NCBI GenBank assembly: GCA_002914805.1
Contig: JXTB01000086.1
Location: 72,381-136,380 of the forward strand
DNA: 64,000 nt
From: Parasponia andersonii
Lineage: Eukaryota > Streptophyta > Magnoliopsida > Rosales > Cannabaceae
Direction: 5' to 3'
Under the pieces are notes generated by a model. It worked only from the letters and a program-made list of their open reading frames with translations. It was not told where the DNA came from and made no database searches. Shown piece after piece: positions 32,237 through 44,424 of the stretch. Numbering within the stretch: position 1 is the stretch's first letter; each line of letters begins with the position of its first letter. Position numbers and translations under genes: made by a program.

Positions 32237-32789
32237 AAATCACATATCTTTACTGCTATTAGTAATTATATGAACTAAAATCACACATTATGACTAATCC
32301 GTAAGTTTTAGATTTTCATTTGAAAATTAGATTTCGCATAAATTATGGATATTGGTAGTAATTATTAAATAGCTATTACTAGGCCATTATTAACCAATAT
32401 AAATATTTATTTTGATTCTGTAAAGTAGGTACTAATTTAGTAAATGTGATGCATATATTGTAAAATAATATTGACATAATTTAACGGTCAATAATTTTTT
32501 GGAAATAATGTGTGACAAAATAAATTAAGATGAATTAAATGGCAGGTTTTTTATCTTTGTTATTGTTCATCACAAATGTGTGATTATTAGTTGCACTAAA
32601 ATATAAATTTTCTCGTTGTTCATAATGATGTAAAACAAATTTTGATAAATAATTACAAAATTATCATTATCAATAACAAAATTATGAATAATATAACAAT
32701 TAAAACATATCCGAAAAAAATACCATAATTATTATAAATATTATGACCATCGATCACAAAATTATAATACTATTCATGTCTTAAAAAAA
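32237..32789 (+). repeat. Direct duplication D, copy 1
   Basis: About 550 bp whose order of landmarks is repeated at 33103-33646: TTATGGATATTG, TATTTATTTTGATT, TTGACATAATTTA, CACAAATGTGTGA, ATGATGTAAAACAAA. The copies are clearly diverged, so the duplication is old or the unit is a dispersed element inserted twice. Confidence 0.8.
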
Positions 32790-32925
32790 AATGGCACCGC
32801 TGGGAGTAACTTGGGACAACTTGACTTTATTGTGACGGTTAAATAATAAGTTTTATAGGACTAGACAGTGGGGCTTAATTATGCAAAAATATACATTTAT
32901 TCTTCTGAAAATAGTACATCATATT

Positions 32926-33040
32926 ACTCTTTCCCGTAGACCCACCTAAGCTATATCAGCAACCTTTCTTCCTATTTTACTCTTTCCCACAGACCCACCT
33001 AAGCTGTATCAGCAATCCAGCAATCTTTCTTCCTATTTTG
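32926..33040 (+). repeat. Short tandem duplication (~55 bp x2)
   Basis: ACTCTTTCCCGTAGACCCAC and ACTCTTTCCCACAGACCCAC begin two adjacent units (32926 and 32979). Both run through CTAAGCTRTATCAGCAA to CTTTCTTCCTATTTT. It lies between the two copies of duplication D. Confidence 0.85.
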
Positions 33041-33102
33041 AAAAGGTTGAGAGAGAGAGAGAAAATGGAGTTATATGGTGTAGAGAGAAAACCCTCGAAT
33101 CA

Positions 33103-33646
33103 TTTAAGTCATAGATCTTAACTGTTGTTAGTGATTGTATGACCTAAAGTTACATCATGACTACTAATTTATAAGTTATGAATTTTTACGTAGAAATTAT
33201 GTTTTGTACGAGTTATGGATATTGTTAGCAATTGTTAAATAGTTATTATTAAGCCATTGTTAGTCAATATGAATATTTATTTTGATTTTATAAGGTAGGC
33301 ACTAATTTGGTGAATGTGATTCACATATTATAAAAAAATATTGACATAATTTACTGGTTAATAATTTCTTGGAAACAATGTGTGACTAATTGTATATGAT
33401 AAAATAAATCAAGATGAATCAAGTGGCATGTTTTTTATCTTTTATTATTATCCGTCACAAATGTGTGACTATTAGTTTCACTAAAATGTAAATTCTCTTA
33501 ACTATTTGCAATGATGTAAAACAAACTTTGACAAATAATTACAAAATTATGAGTAATGTAATAATTTAAAACATATCCAAAAAAAGCGTCATAAAAATTG
33601 TGACTATCAATTATAAAATTATGATACTATCTATGTCTTAAAAAAT
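33103..33646 (+). repeat. Direct duplication D, copy 2
   Basis: Second copy of the 32237-32789 unit in the same orientation, with the same succession of landmarks and a similar end (TATGTCTTAAAAAA). It contains a short extra segment near 33385 (TAATTGTATATG) that copy 1 lacks. Confidence 0.8.
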
Positions 33647-34871
33647 TCACAATATTCATAATGATATAAAAATAAATTATTCCAGTAAAAACCTATTAAT
33701 CACAAAATTATGACTACTAGTAACTAAGCATAAAATAACAGAAGAATAATTTCAGAACGATTATTTTTTCTCTTAAAAATCATTATTTTAAACAATAAAT
33801 ATCATTTTGAAAATTAAACCAAACAAGTCAATTTGGCCCAAATTTTAACTATCAAAGTCAATTTTCCTTCAAACTTTCTTTCTCCTTTAGGCCTGACATT
33901 TAAGCTCAATACTCGTTTCTTTGACTTATATTTTCACCAATAGATATTTTTTCATTTTAACAACGTTATACTTGTTCTTAGATATACGTTTCTTTTTATA
34001 TACTTATATCATAAGTTATAAAATGTATATTAGTTTTTAGGTATACATAAAATGTGTACCACTGTATAGATTTATCTATAAATACTTGTTGTATATATTT
34101 TTCCAAAAATGGAATATGTTTATGAATCTATTAGAAATAAAAGAAAAGGTTTTTTCTTTTTTTTTTTTTTTTGCATTTGTTTCCTTTTTTGACATGTTTT
34201 TGTTGACTTTTTTTAGTTTCACATTCGTAACTTTCATTTATGTTATAATTATATGATTTTGTTTGTAAAATTTTTAATTTTTTTTTATATAAAGGTGGTG
34301 ATGCGCATACTATTAATACTATGGTGTATGCACTATGCACACATGTGGTATTAAGTGCCAAGTATGTACATTTCTCGGTATTTGAACCTGTGTGCACGTC
34401 ATTAAAAATAATTTTTGAAAAAAATATGTTCAATATTTTAGTACACTTAAATAATTATAAAATGTTAAACATCAAAAAATAAGGAATTTGTATCATCTTA
34501 TTGAAGATANTTTTTTTGTAAACATGCTTAAAAAATCGGTATTTTATGTCTTTTATTTTTTTTTTTTTAAAATTATTTGTCTTTATCCAATTTCACGCCA
34601 AAATAAAATATTTTCCAGGTCAGGTGTTGGATCCATTTCCAAACTCCAGCCAATCTGGTACTCTTTATTCTTTCCGAATGTTCGTTTGCTTACGTGGCAA
34701 AAAGCTATACGAGAATAAACAGCTTATGGAGGAGGACCACGGTAGTCCATAACCCATGTGATATTTTACGTTACCCAACGGATTTTGAAAACGCCCGTTT
34801 TCTCAATTGAACCCACCGCACTCTTTTTGTTTTTTCGTGAAAAAAAAAAAAGAAGAAAAGGGGGAAAAAAA

Positions 34872-37443
34872 ATGTCATCATGGTTGGCTCGCACTCTCGC
34901 GAACTCCCTCCGACTCGACGAAGACGACGACAACGACAACTCCGACCCCGACGACGAAGATAACGAAGTCGTTTTGGATAACCAGTGTGGCGAACCGTCA
35001 CCATCCTCACCTACCGAACCCCACCCCACCATCCGATTTCATCATGAGAAGAACCGTATCAATGGAATTGAATCAGAGGGAGACGAGGACGAAGAAGAAG
35101 GAGCCCTGAATCGAGGGGTCAAAGAGGACCTATCCGAATTCAAACAGGCCCTGACCCGCCAATTCTGGGGGGTTGCCTCGTTCCTCGCGCCACCGCCGTC
35201 ACAGCCGTCCATGCCCACTAATCTCAATTGGGATCGATCCGCGCTGTCGGATCAATCGGATCGGGTTCCGGTTACGCCTTTGAAGGAGGAAGAAGAAGAA
35301 GAAGAGGGATTGGAGGAAGAGTGTTATATGGAAGACGCTCTGGGAATAACGGATGAGGTCCTGGCTTTCGCGAGAAATATCGCGATGCATCCCGAAACCT
35401 GGTTGGACTTTCCTCTCGATGAGGAGGAAGACTTAGATGGTATGTCTATATCTGTATCTATTAGTGCATGTTTTTTTTTTTTTTTTTTTCCAGCTTGATA
35501 TTGAAAATGGGTGATTCAAATTTCGATTTTTTCGTTGTATAGTTAAACCCAATACTTTGTTCCGTGATTTGAGTTTATTCTTACAATTAAGTACATGAAT
35601 TGGGTTGTTTAACAATGCTCACGTCCGTGAATTTTTTGTTGGGTCTGACTTTGTCGTTTTGTGCTGCTTATCAAATGTGTGAAAATGGGTGCTTTCTAGT
35701 TTCTGTCTCTGGACTGTTTAATGGTATGTGTCAATCGGCTGAGCTCCCATTGCTCTATGTTTATTGGGTTCATCCAAGCTATCTGTTGAATGAACATGTT
35801 TGTTCGTGGTGAGTTTGGTTGAGTTTGCTTCCTTTCTTTATGTAAACTTCATGGCATTGACATACATTTCAATGTTTAGATCCGTTTTTATGTCTCATAG
35901 TGGTAACACCATTTCGCATGCTTATAGGTCTAAGAGAATAAGGTGGGCTTACATTCACCATGTTCGCTCCCTTGCCGAAAAATGAACTTTTTTTGTTATG
36001 TCTAAGAGGTGGGAACTAATTAGCTAAGGTTTATGTGCGTAATGAGCATAAGAATTGACAATGTCTGATAAAATCTGAAACCGTAAATACGTTGAAATGA
36101 GGAATTATATTGTATTGGTAGAAAAGGTCTATTGTATTTGTAGGATCTTTTAAGAAGACAGATCTGGCTTTTTTGTTTTGTATATTTTTCTCTCTATAAG
36201 AACTAAACTAAGGGTTTATGGTTCTATGGTTGATGGCTAATTCGTATAACTTTTAATTTTAGATTTTGACGTGTCTGATGCTCAACAAGAGCATGCTTTG
36301 GCAATCGAACATCTAGCTCCTAGATTAGCCGCTTTGAGAATTGAACTTTGCCCCTGCCATATGAGTGAGAGCTACTTTTGGAAAGTCTACTTCGTTCTTC
36401 TGCATTCGAGACTCAATAAAAAGGATGCAGAAACCTTGTCTACACCCCAGGTAAGCTATCCGAGACTTATGTTGCATTTTTTGCATTTTTTACAAAACAA
36501 GTTGTATAATCGATTATTATTATAGTTAGTTTAAGAAATATGATTCCGTTGTTAATTCTAAAGTGACTTCAAGTTGGAATTTCTTTACGGGATTTATATT
36601 ATTAGCAAGCTTAAGAATGTTCTCAAGTTCCAGTTGCTGGATGCCAGTGGTCAGTTGAACCCCAGTACATATTTTGAGTTTGTAGGCTTGCCTTTTGACA
36701 ATTTTTTAATGTACATTGACAAAAATATAGTAAAGAATTTAAAAAGAAAAGGGAATGCTTGTTAAACATATCTCAAAGTGTCTTTCACTAGTTGCTTAAA
36801 GTTATAGCGTTTTATAATTAACTACATGTTTATAGAGGTAATAAGTACATTTTTTAGAGTTCTAAACTCTTGTTTCGCACTTTTTGGTACCCAGTCTAAA
36901 GTGAAAAATGCCGTGGTTTATGAAATATTTCCAACTTACGGCTTGCAGCTAATGGCAGCCAGAGCAAAGTGGATGCAGGAACTACAAAATCATACTTCAT
37001 CAGATTCTGAATGGTATGGAAGAAGCACTTCATGTTTAAAAGAAAGTACTGATTTCCTGCGTGAAGATCTTGGCTCTGTCTCATCCTTTGATGCTCATTG
37101 CGAAGACACACTGATTGGGACATTTCCTTCTCAATCAACCAGCATCTTTGTTTCGACAGCTTTTGAGAATGATAAGGACCCAGTTGAAGGTTCCGAGTTG
37201 GAATTCGTTGACAAGTCTGTCATAGAAGAAAAGCCAGTGGTTAAGACCGAGGATAAAAGTGTAACAGTTGGTCCCTCCTCTAACATACTAGTTAAGTACC
37301 ATGAAGATGATGAGGATGATGACTGGCCTGAGGAAGATTTTGAATTCAATGAGTATAGTGGAACTTCTCTTCCTGTGGGAAATGAAGATGACATATCTTT
37401 CAGTGATCTTGAGGATGATGATTTTCAAGCTCCCACAAGGTAA
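34872..37443 (+). CDS. BSD domain-containing protein
   Basis: Three exons, join(34872..35439,36263..36450,36949..37443), give 416 aa; both introns are GT-AG and the phases fit (1, then 0). The start MSSWLARTLANSLRLDED is typical of plant BSD proteins. Residues about 15-35 and 140-150 are acidic. The BSD domain spans residues about 150-245 and contains the hallmark Phe-Trp pair at 228-229 (YFWKVYFVLLHSRL). Exon 3 starts LMAARAKWMQELQ, which continues LSTPQ as in homologues. The tail is very acidic (residues about 372-412). BSD folds are found in TFIIH p62 and synapse-associated proteins; the job of this plant group is not well defined. An AATAAA at 37802 is a likely poly(A) signal. Confidence 0.9.
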
Positions 37444-37801
37444 AAAGTTACGTCCAAGGAATTTCCGAAGTCAGCAAAAGATCGATGAAAGACTTTGCAC
37501 GGGCTTTGCCATACTCACTGGAGTAGAGTATTGAATTTTGTTGTATGAATCTTCACGTGTGAGGACCTCTAGACTTGGGATAATAGCATGGCGCATTGTG
37601 ATTGTCTTGAAAGCTGTTTATACATGGTGTATTCTTGGAGTTTCTATAGAGCGATGATTGGTTTGATTGGTTCTTATAGGAGTGTAATTACGGCAATTTT
37701 CTGATTCAGAGGGGGGAAAAAAAGGTTTGTCCATCACTGAATTGGGTTGAGTTCATCTAGTCTTGAAAACATTTATGCTTTAATGTGTATACCTCGAAAG
37801 C

Positions 37802-37807
37802 AATAAA
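37802..37807 (+). terminator. Likely poly(A) signal of BSD gene
   Basis: Canonical AATAAA about 360 bases after the stop codon, followed by T-rich sequence. Confidence 0.45.
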
Positions 37808-39193
37808 ACAATTTTGTATTTTGCAACATATTTCTTTCTTTAAAAAGAAAAGACAAACAAAACTTGAATAATAAATTACGCTGCATTTCCTTGTGTGTTA
37901 GCACGTTCAAATTTTTCTACAAATAAAAGCTTGGCTTAGCTTAGCATATTCAAATTGATTTAAATCTTCATTTAATACGCTTAATAGTAATGTGATATCT
38001 TGATTTTCTTTCTTCTTTCTAGTATTTTGAAACTGGCCTAATCGGCTAATTTTTGTTTCTACTAACATTTTTTTCCCCTTATTTATTTAGGAAAAGGAAA
38101 GAAAAAGGAGTGCGAATCAACTTTTTTCTACAGAATTTTTTTTTTAACGAATATATCATAAAAGTACTATTCTGAATGACATTGATGTATGATTTCATTA
38201 AGTTTCTATAAATCGAATAAGGGGACTTCAAATCTAAATAAAATAACCGGGAAGAAAATCGGAAACCAACTTTTTCCCAACACATCGATAAACGCATGTC
38301 GTTCGTCACATAGACCTGACATTTCGCATGCAAGATAAGTGACAAACGACGTACATGTCTCATGCTACACAGACTGCTGCTCTAGAATATGACCAGGTAT
38401 TTTCTTCTTAAACGACGGCCGGATATGTGTCGCTTTATTTTTTCGAACGACATCACCTTTAAACAGTTAAAACAAGGCTTTTTTTTCCTTTCTTTTTTTA
38501 GGGAGAGACAATAACGACATACGTTTGGTTGGTAATTTGGTAGCATAACAATTTCCACGAAAAGATATGTTCTAAAAGAACTTGGTTTTTTTTTTTTAAA
38601 AAAAAGACAAGTCTGGACACTTTTTAAAATTTTTTAAGTGGAAAAAGATTATTGACTTTGATTTTTCAGAAACAAACAATTTTTATTTTTTAAAGAGGGG
38701 GAAAATATCTACCTTGCGTTATTTAGGATTGGCCATTTCAATACCACCCGTCAACCAGATTCAAAATTTTCATTTTTAATTACATATTTAGCATAAAATT
38801 GATCTGATACGATTAATTAATTTTTTTTAATCAAAATATATAATAAAATATTAAGTAATGATTTTATAAAAAATAATTTTTAAAAATACTCTTTTGTGAT
38901 TTAAATAAAAAGTAATAAATTAATGAACTAATATATCTTAATAAAATAAAAATAAAGTAAAAAAATTAAATACATGAATAATTATAATATTTAGAATTGT
39001 TCGTTGACCGTCGTTTTTGTTAAACAAATAATATGAATCTATTAATATTAAACAAACGAAATGATGCGAATTGGTAGCCAATTGAGAATTATCGTGCAAT
39101 GTAATGTATGCAGGCCATGCATCTCCATCGAATTCGCCTGCGTTATTCTAGCTCATAACATATACTCATCTCCTTCCTCTCACCCAGGTTGGT

Positions 39194-39218
39194 CCCCTCC
39201 CCTCCCCTCCCCTCCCCT
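39194..39218. repeat. (CCCCT)5 microsatellite
   Basis: Five perfect CCCCT units, about 190 bases before the start codon of the PP2-A10-like gene and probably in its leader or core promoter. Confidence 0.9.
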
Positions 39219-39410
39219 CAGCTCCGAATCTTTTTTCTTTTTTTTTTTCTTTTTTCTCTCGACAAATTTTCATTTATTGGGATCTTAAATATCGAACTCC
39301 AATCCCCCAAATCTTATCGATCGTCTCAAATTTTTGTGTGTCTGGGCAAAAATCGAAACTTTATTTTGCGCTCATTAGGTTCGGAGCTTTGGGGATCAAA
39401 ACTCATGGTC

Positions 39411-40670
39411 ATGGAACTTGGGCTGCTAAACAAGGGCTTCAATTTCTCCTCAAGGAGACGAAAATGGCTTCTCATACTCGCTGCTCTTGGGGTCTCTGGT
39501 TATGGCGCTTACAGGGTGTATCAATGGCCCTCTCTGGTGAGGAAACGGATGAGACTGATGAAGATCTTTGGTGCCCTAATTTCCGTTGCTGAATTGGTCT
39601 CCGACTCGGCGGAGACGATCGGTACCGTCTCTAGGGATTTGAAGGAGTTTCTTCACTCCGATTCAGACGAAATCCCCAGAAGTCTGAGCCAAATTTCCAA
39701 AATCGTGAAGTCGGATGAGTTTGAGGAGTCGTTGACTCGGCTAAGCCAGGCGTTGACTATCGGGATTTTGAGAGGGTACAAGTCGGAGGCGAGCAATGGG
39801 GTCGAATTAGCAACTGGTTCGTCGAATTCGGGCATCGCTGATCGGGTTATGGAGAGGGTTTTCTCTACAGCCGGGACTGGTTTCGTTTCGGTTGTGGTTG
39901 GAAGCTTTGCGAGGAACTTGGTTATGGGTTTTTACTCTGATGGGCAATCTCAACGTGGGTCTAATTTATCGGGCGTGCCCGGATGGCTCAGTGTGGTTTG
40001 CAGTGATAAAAGCAAGGAGCTCATTGCGGATTGCATAAGGGTCTTTGTAAGTACTGCTGTGGCAGTGTATCTTGATAAAACGATGGATATCAACTTTTAC
40101 GATGATGTATTCAGAGGTCTGACAAATCCCAAACATCAGAACAAAGTGAGGGAAATTATTGTTTCTGTATGTAATGGTGCGGTGGAGACACTTGTGAAGA
40201 CGTCTCACCAAGTATTGACCAGCTCCGAATCGAGCTCAAAATCGAAATGTAGTCCTTCTTGCTCGGTTGTTGATCAGAGTAAATTTTCAGGTGAATCTAG
40301 GGATGAGGATTTTGAAGAGGAAGCAGCATCTTCAAAGCAGCTGAACGAGGGAATATCATTTCGTAAAATTGAGGACACTGGGTGGGTTGGAATGGTCTCA
40401 TCCACCTTGGCTGTTCCAAGCAATAGGAAATTCGTGCTTGATGTCACAGGGCGGGTGACGTTTGAAACAATACGATCAATTGTGGAATTTATGTTTTGTC
40501 AGCTATTAGATGGTTTCAAAAGAAGCTTTAGTGCAGTCCACGAGGATGTTGTGGACAGGGGATTGGAAGTAGTTAGATACGTTGGTGCAAAGTCTTCTGT
40601 TATTGTTACCGTTTGTCTTGCTTTGTATTTACATGTCTTGGGTGGTACTAGAGTTGCCTTGCCTGCTTAA
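39411..40670 (+). CDS. PHLOEM PROTEIN 2-LIKE A10-type membrane protein
   Basis: Single-exon ORF. The frame is open from further upstream, but the family start [19 protein letters not shown] fits the ATG at 39411 (an ATG two codons earlier, at 39405, is possible), giving 419 aa. A hydrophobic helix (residues about 19-36, [18 protein letters not shown]) follows the basic N-terminus and a second one ends the protein (about 395-412). Between them are conserved stretches such as [20 protein letters not shown] and [14 protein letters not shown]. Family knowledge: Arabidopsis At1g10150-type proteins are called PP2-A10 or carbohydrate-binding, but I see no clear PP2 lectin domain, so the name may be historical. 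It is likely anchored in a membrane; its function is unknown. Confidence 0.88.
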   Translation: MELGLLNKGFNFSSRRRKWLLILAALGVSGYGAYRVYQWPSLVRKRMRLMKIFGALISVAELVSDSAETIGTVSRDLKEFLHSDSDEIPRSLSQISKIVKSDEFEESLTRLSQALTIGILRGYKSEASNGVELATGSSNSGIADRVMERVFSTAGTGFVSVVVGSFARNLVMGFYSDGQSQRGSNLSGVPGWLSVVCSDKSKELIADCIRVFVSTAVAVYLDKTMDINFYDDVFRGLTNPKHQNKVREIIVSVCNGAVETLVKTSHQVLTSSESSSKSKCSPSCSVVDQSKFSGESRDEDFEEEAASSKQLNEGISFRKIEDTGWVGMVSSTLAVPSNRKFVLDVTGRVTFETIRSIVEFMFCQLLDGFKRSFSAVHEDVVDRGLEVVRYVGAKSSVIVTVCLALYLHVLGGTRVALPA

Positions 40671-43007
40671 TTCACCGAGTTTCTTGGTCCGCTGAAAGAA
40701 GGCCCTAAGTCGGGCCGAAGATGAAGGATGATAATGCTTATTTATGGAAGGTTTTGTATGTAGCCATGTTAAGAAGCTTTTACTCATTGATATAAGTAAT
40801 GATTGTAGTTAGGTTTGACAGGATGTAGTTATGTACCACAGACAATATCTTGAATGAAATTCTGAATTCAGATCAAGTTAGTCCTTTTTTTTTCCTTGTG
40901 TGCTGTGTTCTTTTCCTTTTAATGGTGTGGTTTTTGAGTAATAATTCTAGTTATTGAACGAAGATAAAGACTTGACAAATAGTCAGGTGGATCGTTTACT
41001 GATTTTGCGGCAGTTGAAATTGCAGGATATGTTGGTGAATTGGCGAACTAATGACTTCTAGTTTACCTCGGTGCTTTTTCTAACTTGTATGAATGATTGT
41101 GGAGTGCCCCTGTTGTCCTATAGTGGAGACGACTCTGTTTGGAGGTCATCCAGTATGAGTGTGCCGTCTTCAATCGGTTGAGGTAAGTTTTCTGAAAGAA
41201 ATGAAGTAACATGACTGACTAATTCATTAACTCCTGGCAATAAATTTTTCTTTGAAGAACTTTGGTTTAAACATTCACTCAAGTTTGTTAAAGAAAAAAG
41301 TCATACTTATTTCAAACTAGTGATAATACAATGCCATCAAATACATCTGGTGATAGAAAGTGGATTTTGGATTGCTCAATCTGAGCTAGTTGTTTGTTGT
41401 TTGCAGGAACCGCTTTCGGGTGTCCAACCATCATGGGCACTAATACATTTGCAGCAACTAGCATTTCAGAAGTTTAGTTGTACTAGTGACAGTTTTCTAT
41501 TCCCATTTGTTGCTCCCACACGCAAAGTTCACTGGTTCCCCCCAGATTCTTTAATTATATACTATGTTGTAATGGGTTATAAAGAGAATAGAACCATGTA
41601 GTGCAGATGAATTAATAAAGTTAGTATTAAGCCCCCTTTAGATGAATTTGTGGTCGATTAATGAACAACACAATCTAATTTTGAATTGTTTGTTACTTAA
41701 AGATGGACACGGAAAAATCAAACCCACCATTTTGTCGTCAATAATTCCACCCAGATCCTGGTGCGTTAGGATTAAAGGTGAAGACTAGTTTCAATCTCAG
41801 CATTATGCGGTTGTGATACGTTTGTTTACTAAATTTGCAAAATTCTACATGCTTTCCTTTCAGTATTCTTTTACATGGTAGGTTTGGTTGCCATAAGAGT
41901 TAGAGATTGCGTGGATTTCTGAATTCTGTTACCGTAAAAGTTGGATACGGGCTTACGTACAAGTTGGCTTCAATGCTGTCGATTAAAAAAAGCACTAATC
42001 AAAATTCATTTCAGTTAATTAGATATTATTGGTGATAATTAATGACAGATTCCTTTCTGTGCGTCTATTCAAATCAAAACATAGTCGTGTTTGACCCTCT
42101 TCTTTCTCTTCATGTAAAATTAATTAAATGGTTTGACTAATCTTAGATACGGTGTAGTCTTTGCAGAATTTGTGTATTCTTTTCTTTTCACTCCATTAAA
42201 CTGTAATTATATTCGCACTTACGTTCTGGTAATTAACTTCCTTGTGGAAGTGACCTAACATCGTGACTTTCAACGTCAGTCAAATTAAAATTGCAATATT
42301 ATAAAATTGAAACTTTGGATCTGAATAGTTTTCATAGTAATTAAACATAAATTAATCGGTGAATTTCAGTATTTAAAGGGGGAAAAAAAGGAAACTTTTT
42401 ACATAACAACTAATAAAAATTAAATTAGCATTAGCTAAAACCATATCAACCTTTCAGCCACGAAAAAATTTCTCTAATTTTAACGATTTCAAACAAGCAG
42501 AATTGTTTAACTCAGGATCTTTATTATTAGTCCATTGCCATCGTTAGACTAAATAAGAGCAACCAAATATCTTTATAAGAAGGAGAAAGGAATAAAATAA
42601 ATTAAAATAAAACAAAAGCTTGTTTGAGAGCTAGCAACGAACTCAGGTAGCAAAATAAAACCCAAAAAATAAAAAAGGTTTCAGGACTTGACTGAGAACT
42701 TTACAACAAGAGGTTTAATTCCTAAAATTTCAGAAGAAAAATAATGCTAACACGTATTCAAATTCAACCCATATTTTCTTGCCAAAAAGAACAAATAAAT
42801 TCAAACCCATATTTACAAACAAAGAGAAAAAGACGAATGTAATAAGATTAATATATTATTTTATTTAAGTTTATTTCTAGTATTGCATGGCCCTTTCACC
42901 AAAAGTACATTTTATCTTCTCGGTGAAACGGTTAGCTAACACATAGAAAACAAAGTGTATATATATATGTATATATATATTTCTATATATTGATTATAAA
43001 TAAAAGT
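40671..43007. other. Intergenic region
   Basis: Early bases are the probable 3' UTR of the PP2-A10-like gene, with a near-canonical AATGAAAT at about 40853. The rest is AT-rich, and a 41320-41601 ORF lacks support. From 42860 leftwards the sequence is the 3' flank of the minus-strand phytosulfokine gene; minus-strand AATAAA occurs at 42870-42875 and 42860-42865. Confidence 0.5.
42860..42875 (-). terminator. Likely poly(A) signals of phytosulfokine gene
   Basis: Two minus-strand AATAAA hexamers (42870-42875 and 42860-42865) lie about 130-150 bases after the phytosulfokine stop codon. Confidence 0.4.
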
Positions 43008-43396
43008 TCAAGGCTTGTGCTCCTGAGTGTAGATATAATCCAAATGAGCGGCCAAAGTCCTTCTCGTCAAGCACTCTTCTGTCCCCACTCCTTCACAAGT
43101 TAAATCCTCCTCTGCGGCTATCTTCTCCGCCTCATTATTCTGTCAATAAAGTTTCACATTAAATTAACATCAAATAGACCAAAACATATGTAATAAACTT
43201 AATGAAATGATGAAATAAATAAAAACTCGTCTTAAAAAAAGGTAACACCAAATATTGTATTCATGGATTAAACATCACATACATGTTGGCTTTTGAGAAA
43301 AGTGGTGTCTGGGAAAGAAGGGTCTGGGCGAGCGGTTGAGGCTAGAACAAAGCTAAGGAGAAGGGCTATGGTAAAGAATATCATAAACTTAGCCAT
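43008..43396 (-). CDS. PSK: Phytosulfokine preproprotein (PSK)
   Basis: Two exons, complement(join(43008..43139,43283..43396)), encode 81 aa. The intron (43140-43282) has minus-strand GT donor (CAT|GTATGTG) and AG acceptor (TTGACAG). Residues 1-22 ([20 protein letters not shown] and on) are a clear signal peptide. The C-terminal domain has the family pattern CEG...[14 protein letters not shown], followed by the hormone pentapeptide YIYTQ at residues 73-77 and a short tail QEHKP (77-81). Family knowledge: the precursor is Tyr-sulfated by TPST in the Golgi and cut by subtilases; the sulfated peptide is sensed by PSKR receptor kinases to promote cell growth and modulate immunity. Length and all key residues are normal. 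Neither exon is long enough to stand out as an ORF. Confidence 0.95.
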
Positions 43397-43453
43397 CTTT
43401 TGAATTTTGTAAGTTTAAGACAAAGGGTTTTAATTTTGTAATTATGGTATAGA

Positions 43454-43463
43454 ATATATATAG
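43454..43463 (-). promoter_or_regulatory. TATA box of phytosulfokine gene
   Basis: Minus-strand CTATATATAT about 60 bases upstream of the start codon. The spacing leaves a short leader, usual for small secreted-peptide genes. Confidence 0.55.
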
Positions 43464-44193
43464 ATGTCTATACGAAAAGAATGGAGAATGGACTGAAATG
43501 GTTGGAATTTATACAGAAAATGAAAACGCCCAAAAGATAAAGACTAATAAGGTGAGGTGGAAAATGCGTTATTTTTTGCCCAAATAAAGAAAAAGGGTAA
43601 ATCGTGTTTTCGATTTTTATCCAATCTCAGCAAAATCCTGTTTTTCCTTTTTTTTTTTTTTGGCTCTTGCCTACTAATAAGAGAGAAATTTGTGGGAAAG
43701 TTTTTCGTTATTAGAGCACAACAAACAGTTTCATGATCCTATAAATAGTCAACGATGTAAATTCAATGCTGCAATTATGTGCATCGCTAAATATATGGAA
43801 TTTTACTAGTGAAAATTAGCCATTGTATGGTGTTTTAGAAAAGAATTGGAAAAATAGAAGGGACTCAGTTTTTTTAAGATTAAGTACCATATTTTTTAGA
43901 AAATACCACTTTTTAAATAATTTTAGAAAAATGTCATTTTTTAAAATAATAACTAGTAACTGATAATTAATTTTCAAGCATTGGTAACTAGTAACTTAAA
44001 GTATTTACAATTGATAACTGGTAATCAGTAACTGTTTTTCAGACACTAATAACTGGTAACTATTTTGAAAATGATATTTTTCTAAAAAAAGCTGTGCAAG
44101 AATTGGGAAAAAAATCTTACACATTGTGTTTTTGTAATTTTTTTTTTTAATTTTTGTAAGTAAAAGTGTTAGAATCCCATTCAGGTCTTATAA
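43464..44193. other. Intergenic region with TAACTGGTAACT-type repeats
   Basis: No gene. Bases about 43950-44070 contain repeated AACTAGTAACT / AACTGGTAACT words, the same style as the large degenerate array at 52.05-53.48 kb. Confidence 0.5.
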
Positions 44194-44424
44194 CAAAATG
44201 ACCAAATTTTGGGCCAATTTAAGTAAATTTTCATTTTTCAAATATTATAGAAAACTGTCTAGTATACATGTTTATATACAAAGTATAAAATATTATATAC
44301 CAAGCATAAAAATTAATATACTCAGCACATTAACTGAAATTAATAGATAAGTATATCTACTAACTCTAAAAATATATATATACTTGGACATCTAATTATA
44401 AAATTTAAAAAATAGATATTGACT
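44194..44424 (+). repeat. Dispersed AT-rich repeat R2, copy b
   Basis: Same landmark order as 6198-6436: AAAATGACCAAATTTTGGGC, TTTTTCAAATATT, AATTAATATACTCA, GGACATCTAATTATAAA. Same orientation as copy a. Confidence 0.5.

Larger units (their letters stand above)
31262..34871. other. Intergenic region with segmental duplication
   Basis: I find no clear gene. Bases 31540-32200 are richer in G+C, with CT tracts (31600-31640) and a short readable segment (about 31903-31980, RLASWLEMVDEPVEPIGSW), perhaps a relic of a gene 5' end. Bases 32237-32789 and 33103-33646 are direct copies of one AT-rich unit. Poly-T tracts lie near 34148. TACGTGGC at 34691-34698 is an ABRE/G-box-like site about 175 bases before the BSD gene. 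An N occurs at 34510. Confidence 0.5.
37444..39410. other. BSD gene 3' region and upstream region of the next gene
   Basis: The first ~370 bases are probable 3' UTR, with AATAAA at 37802-37807. Bases 37850-39060 are AT-rich with no gene seen. Bases 39194-39218 hold (CCCCT)5 in the probable leader of the next gene, followed by a T-rich tract. Confidence 0.5.

Noticed and set aside
38079..38363. Minus-strand 94-codon ORF
   Set aside because: Lys-rich C-terminus from a poly-T region, no recognisable motif.
41320..41601. 93-codon ORF after the PP2-A10-like gene
   Set aside because: Considered as an extra exon because TTTGCAG precedes part of it, but the PP2-A10-like ORF ends properly and the peptide has no family features.
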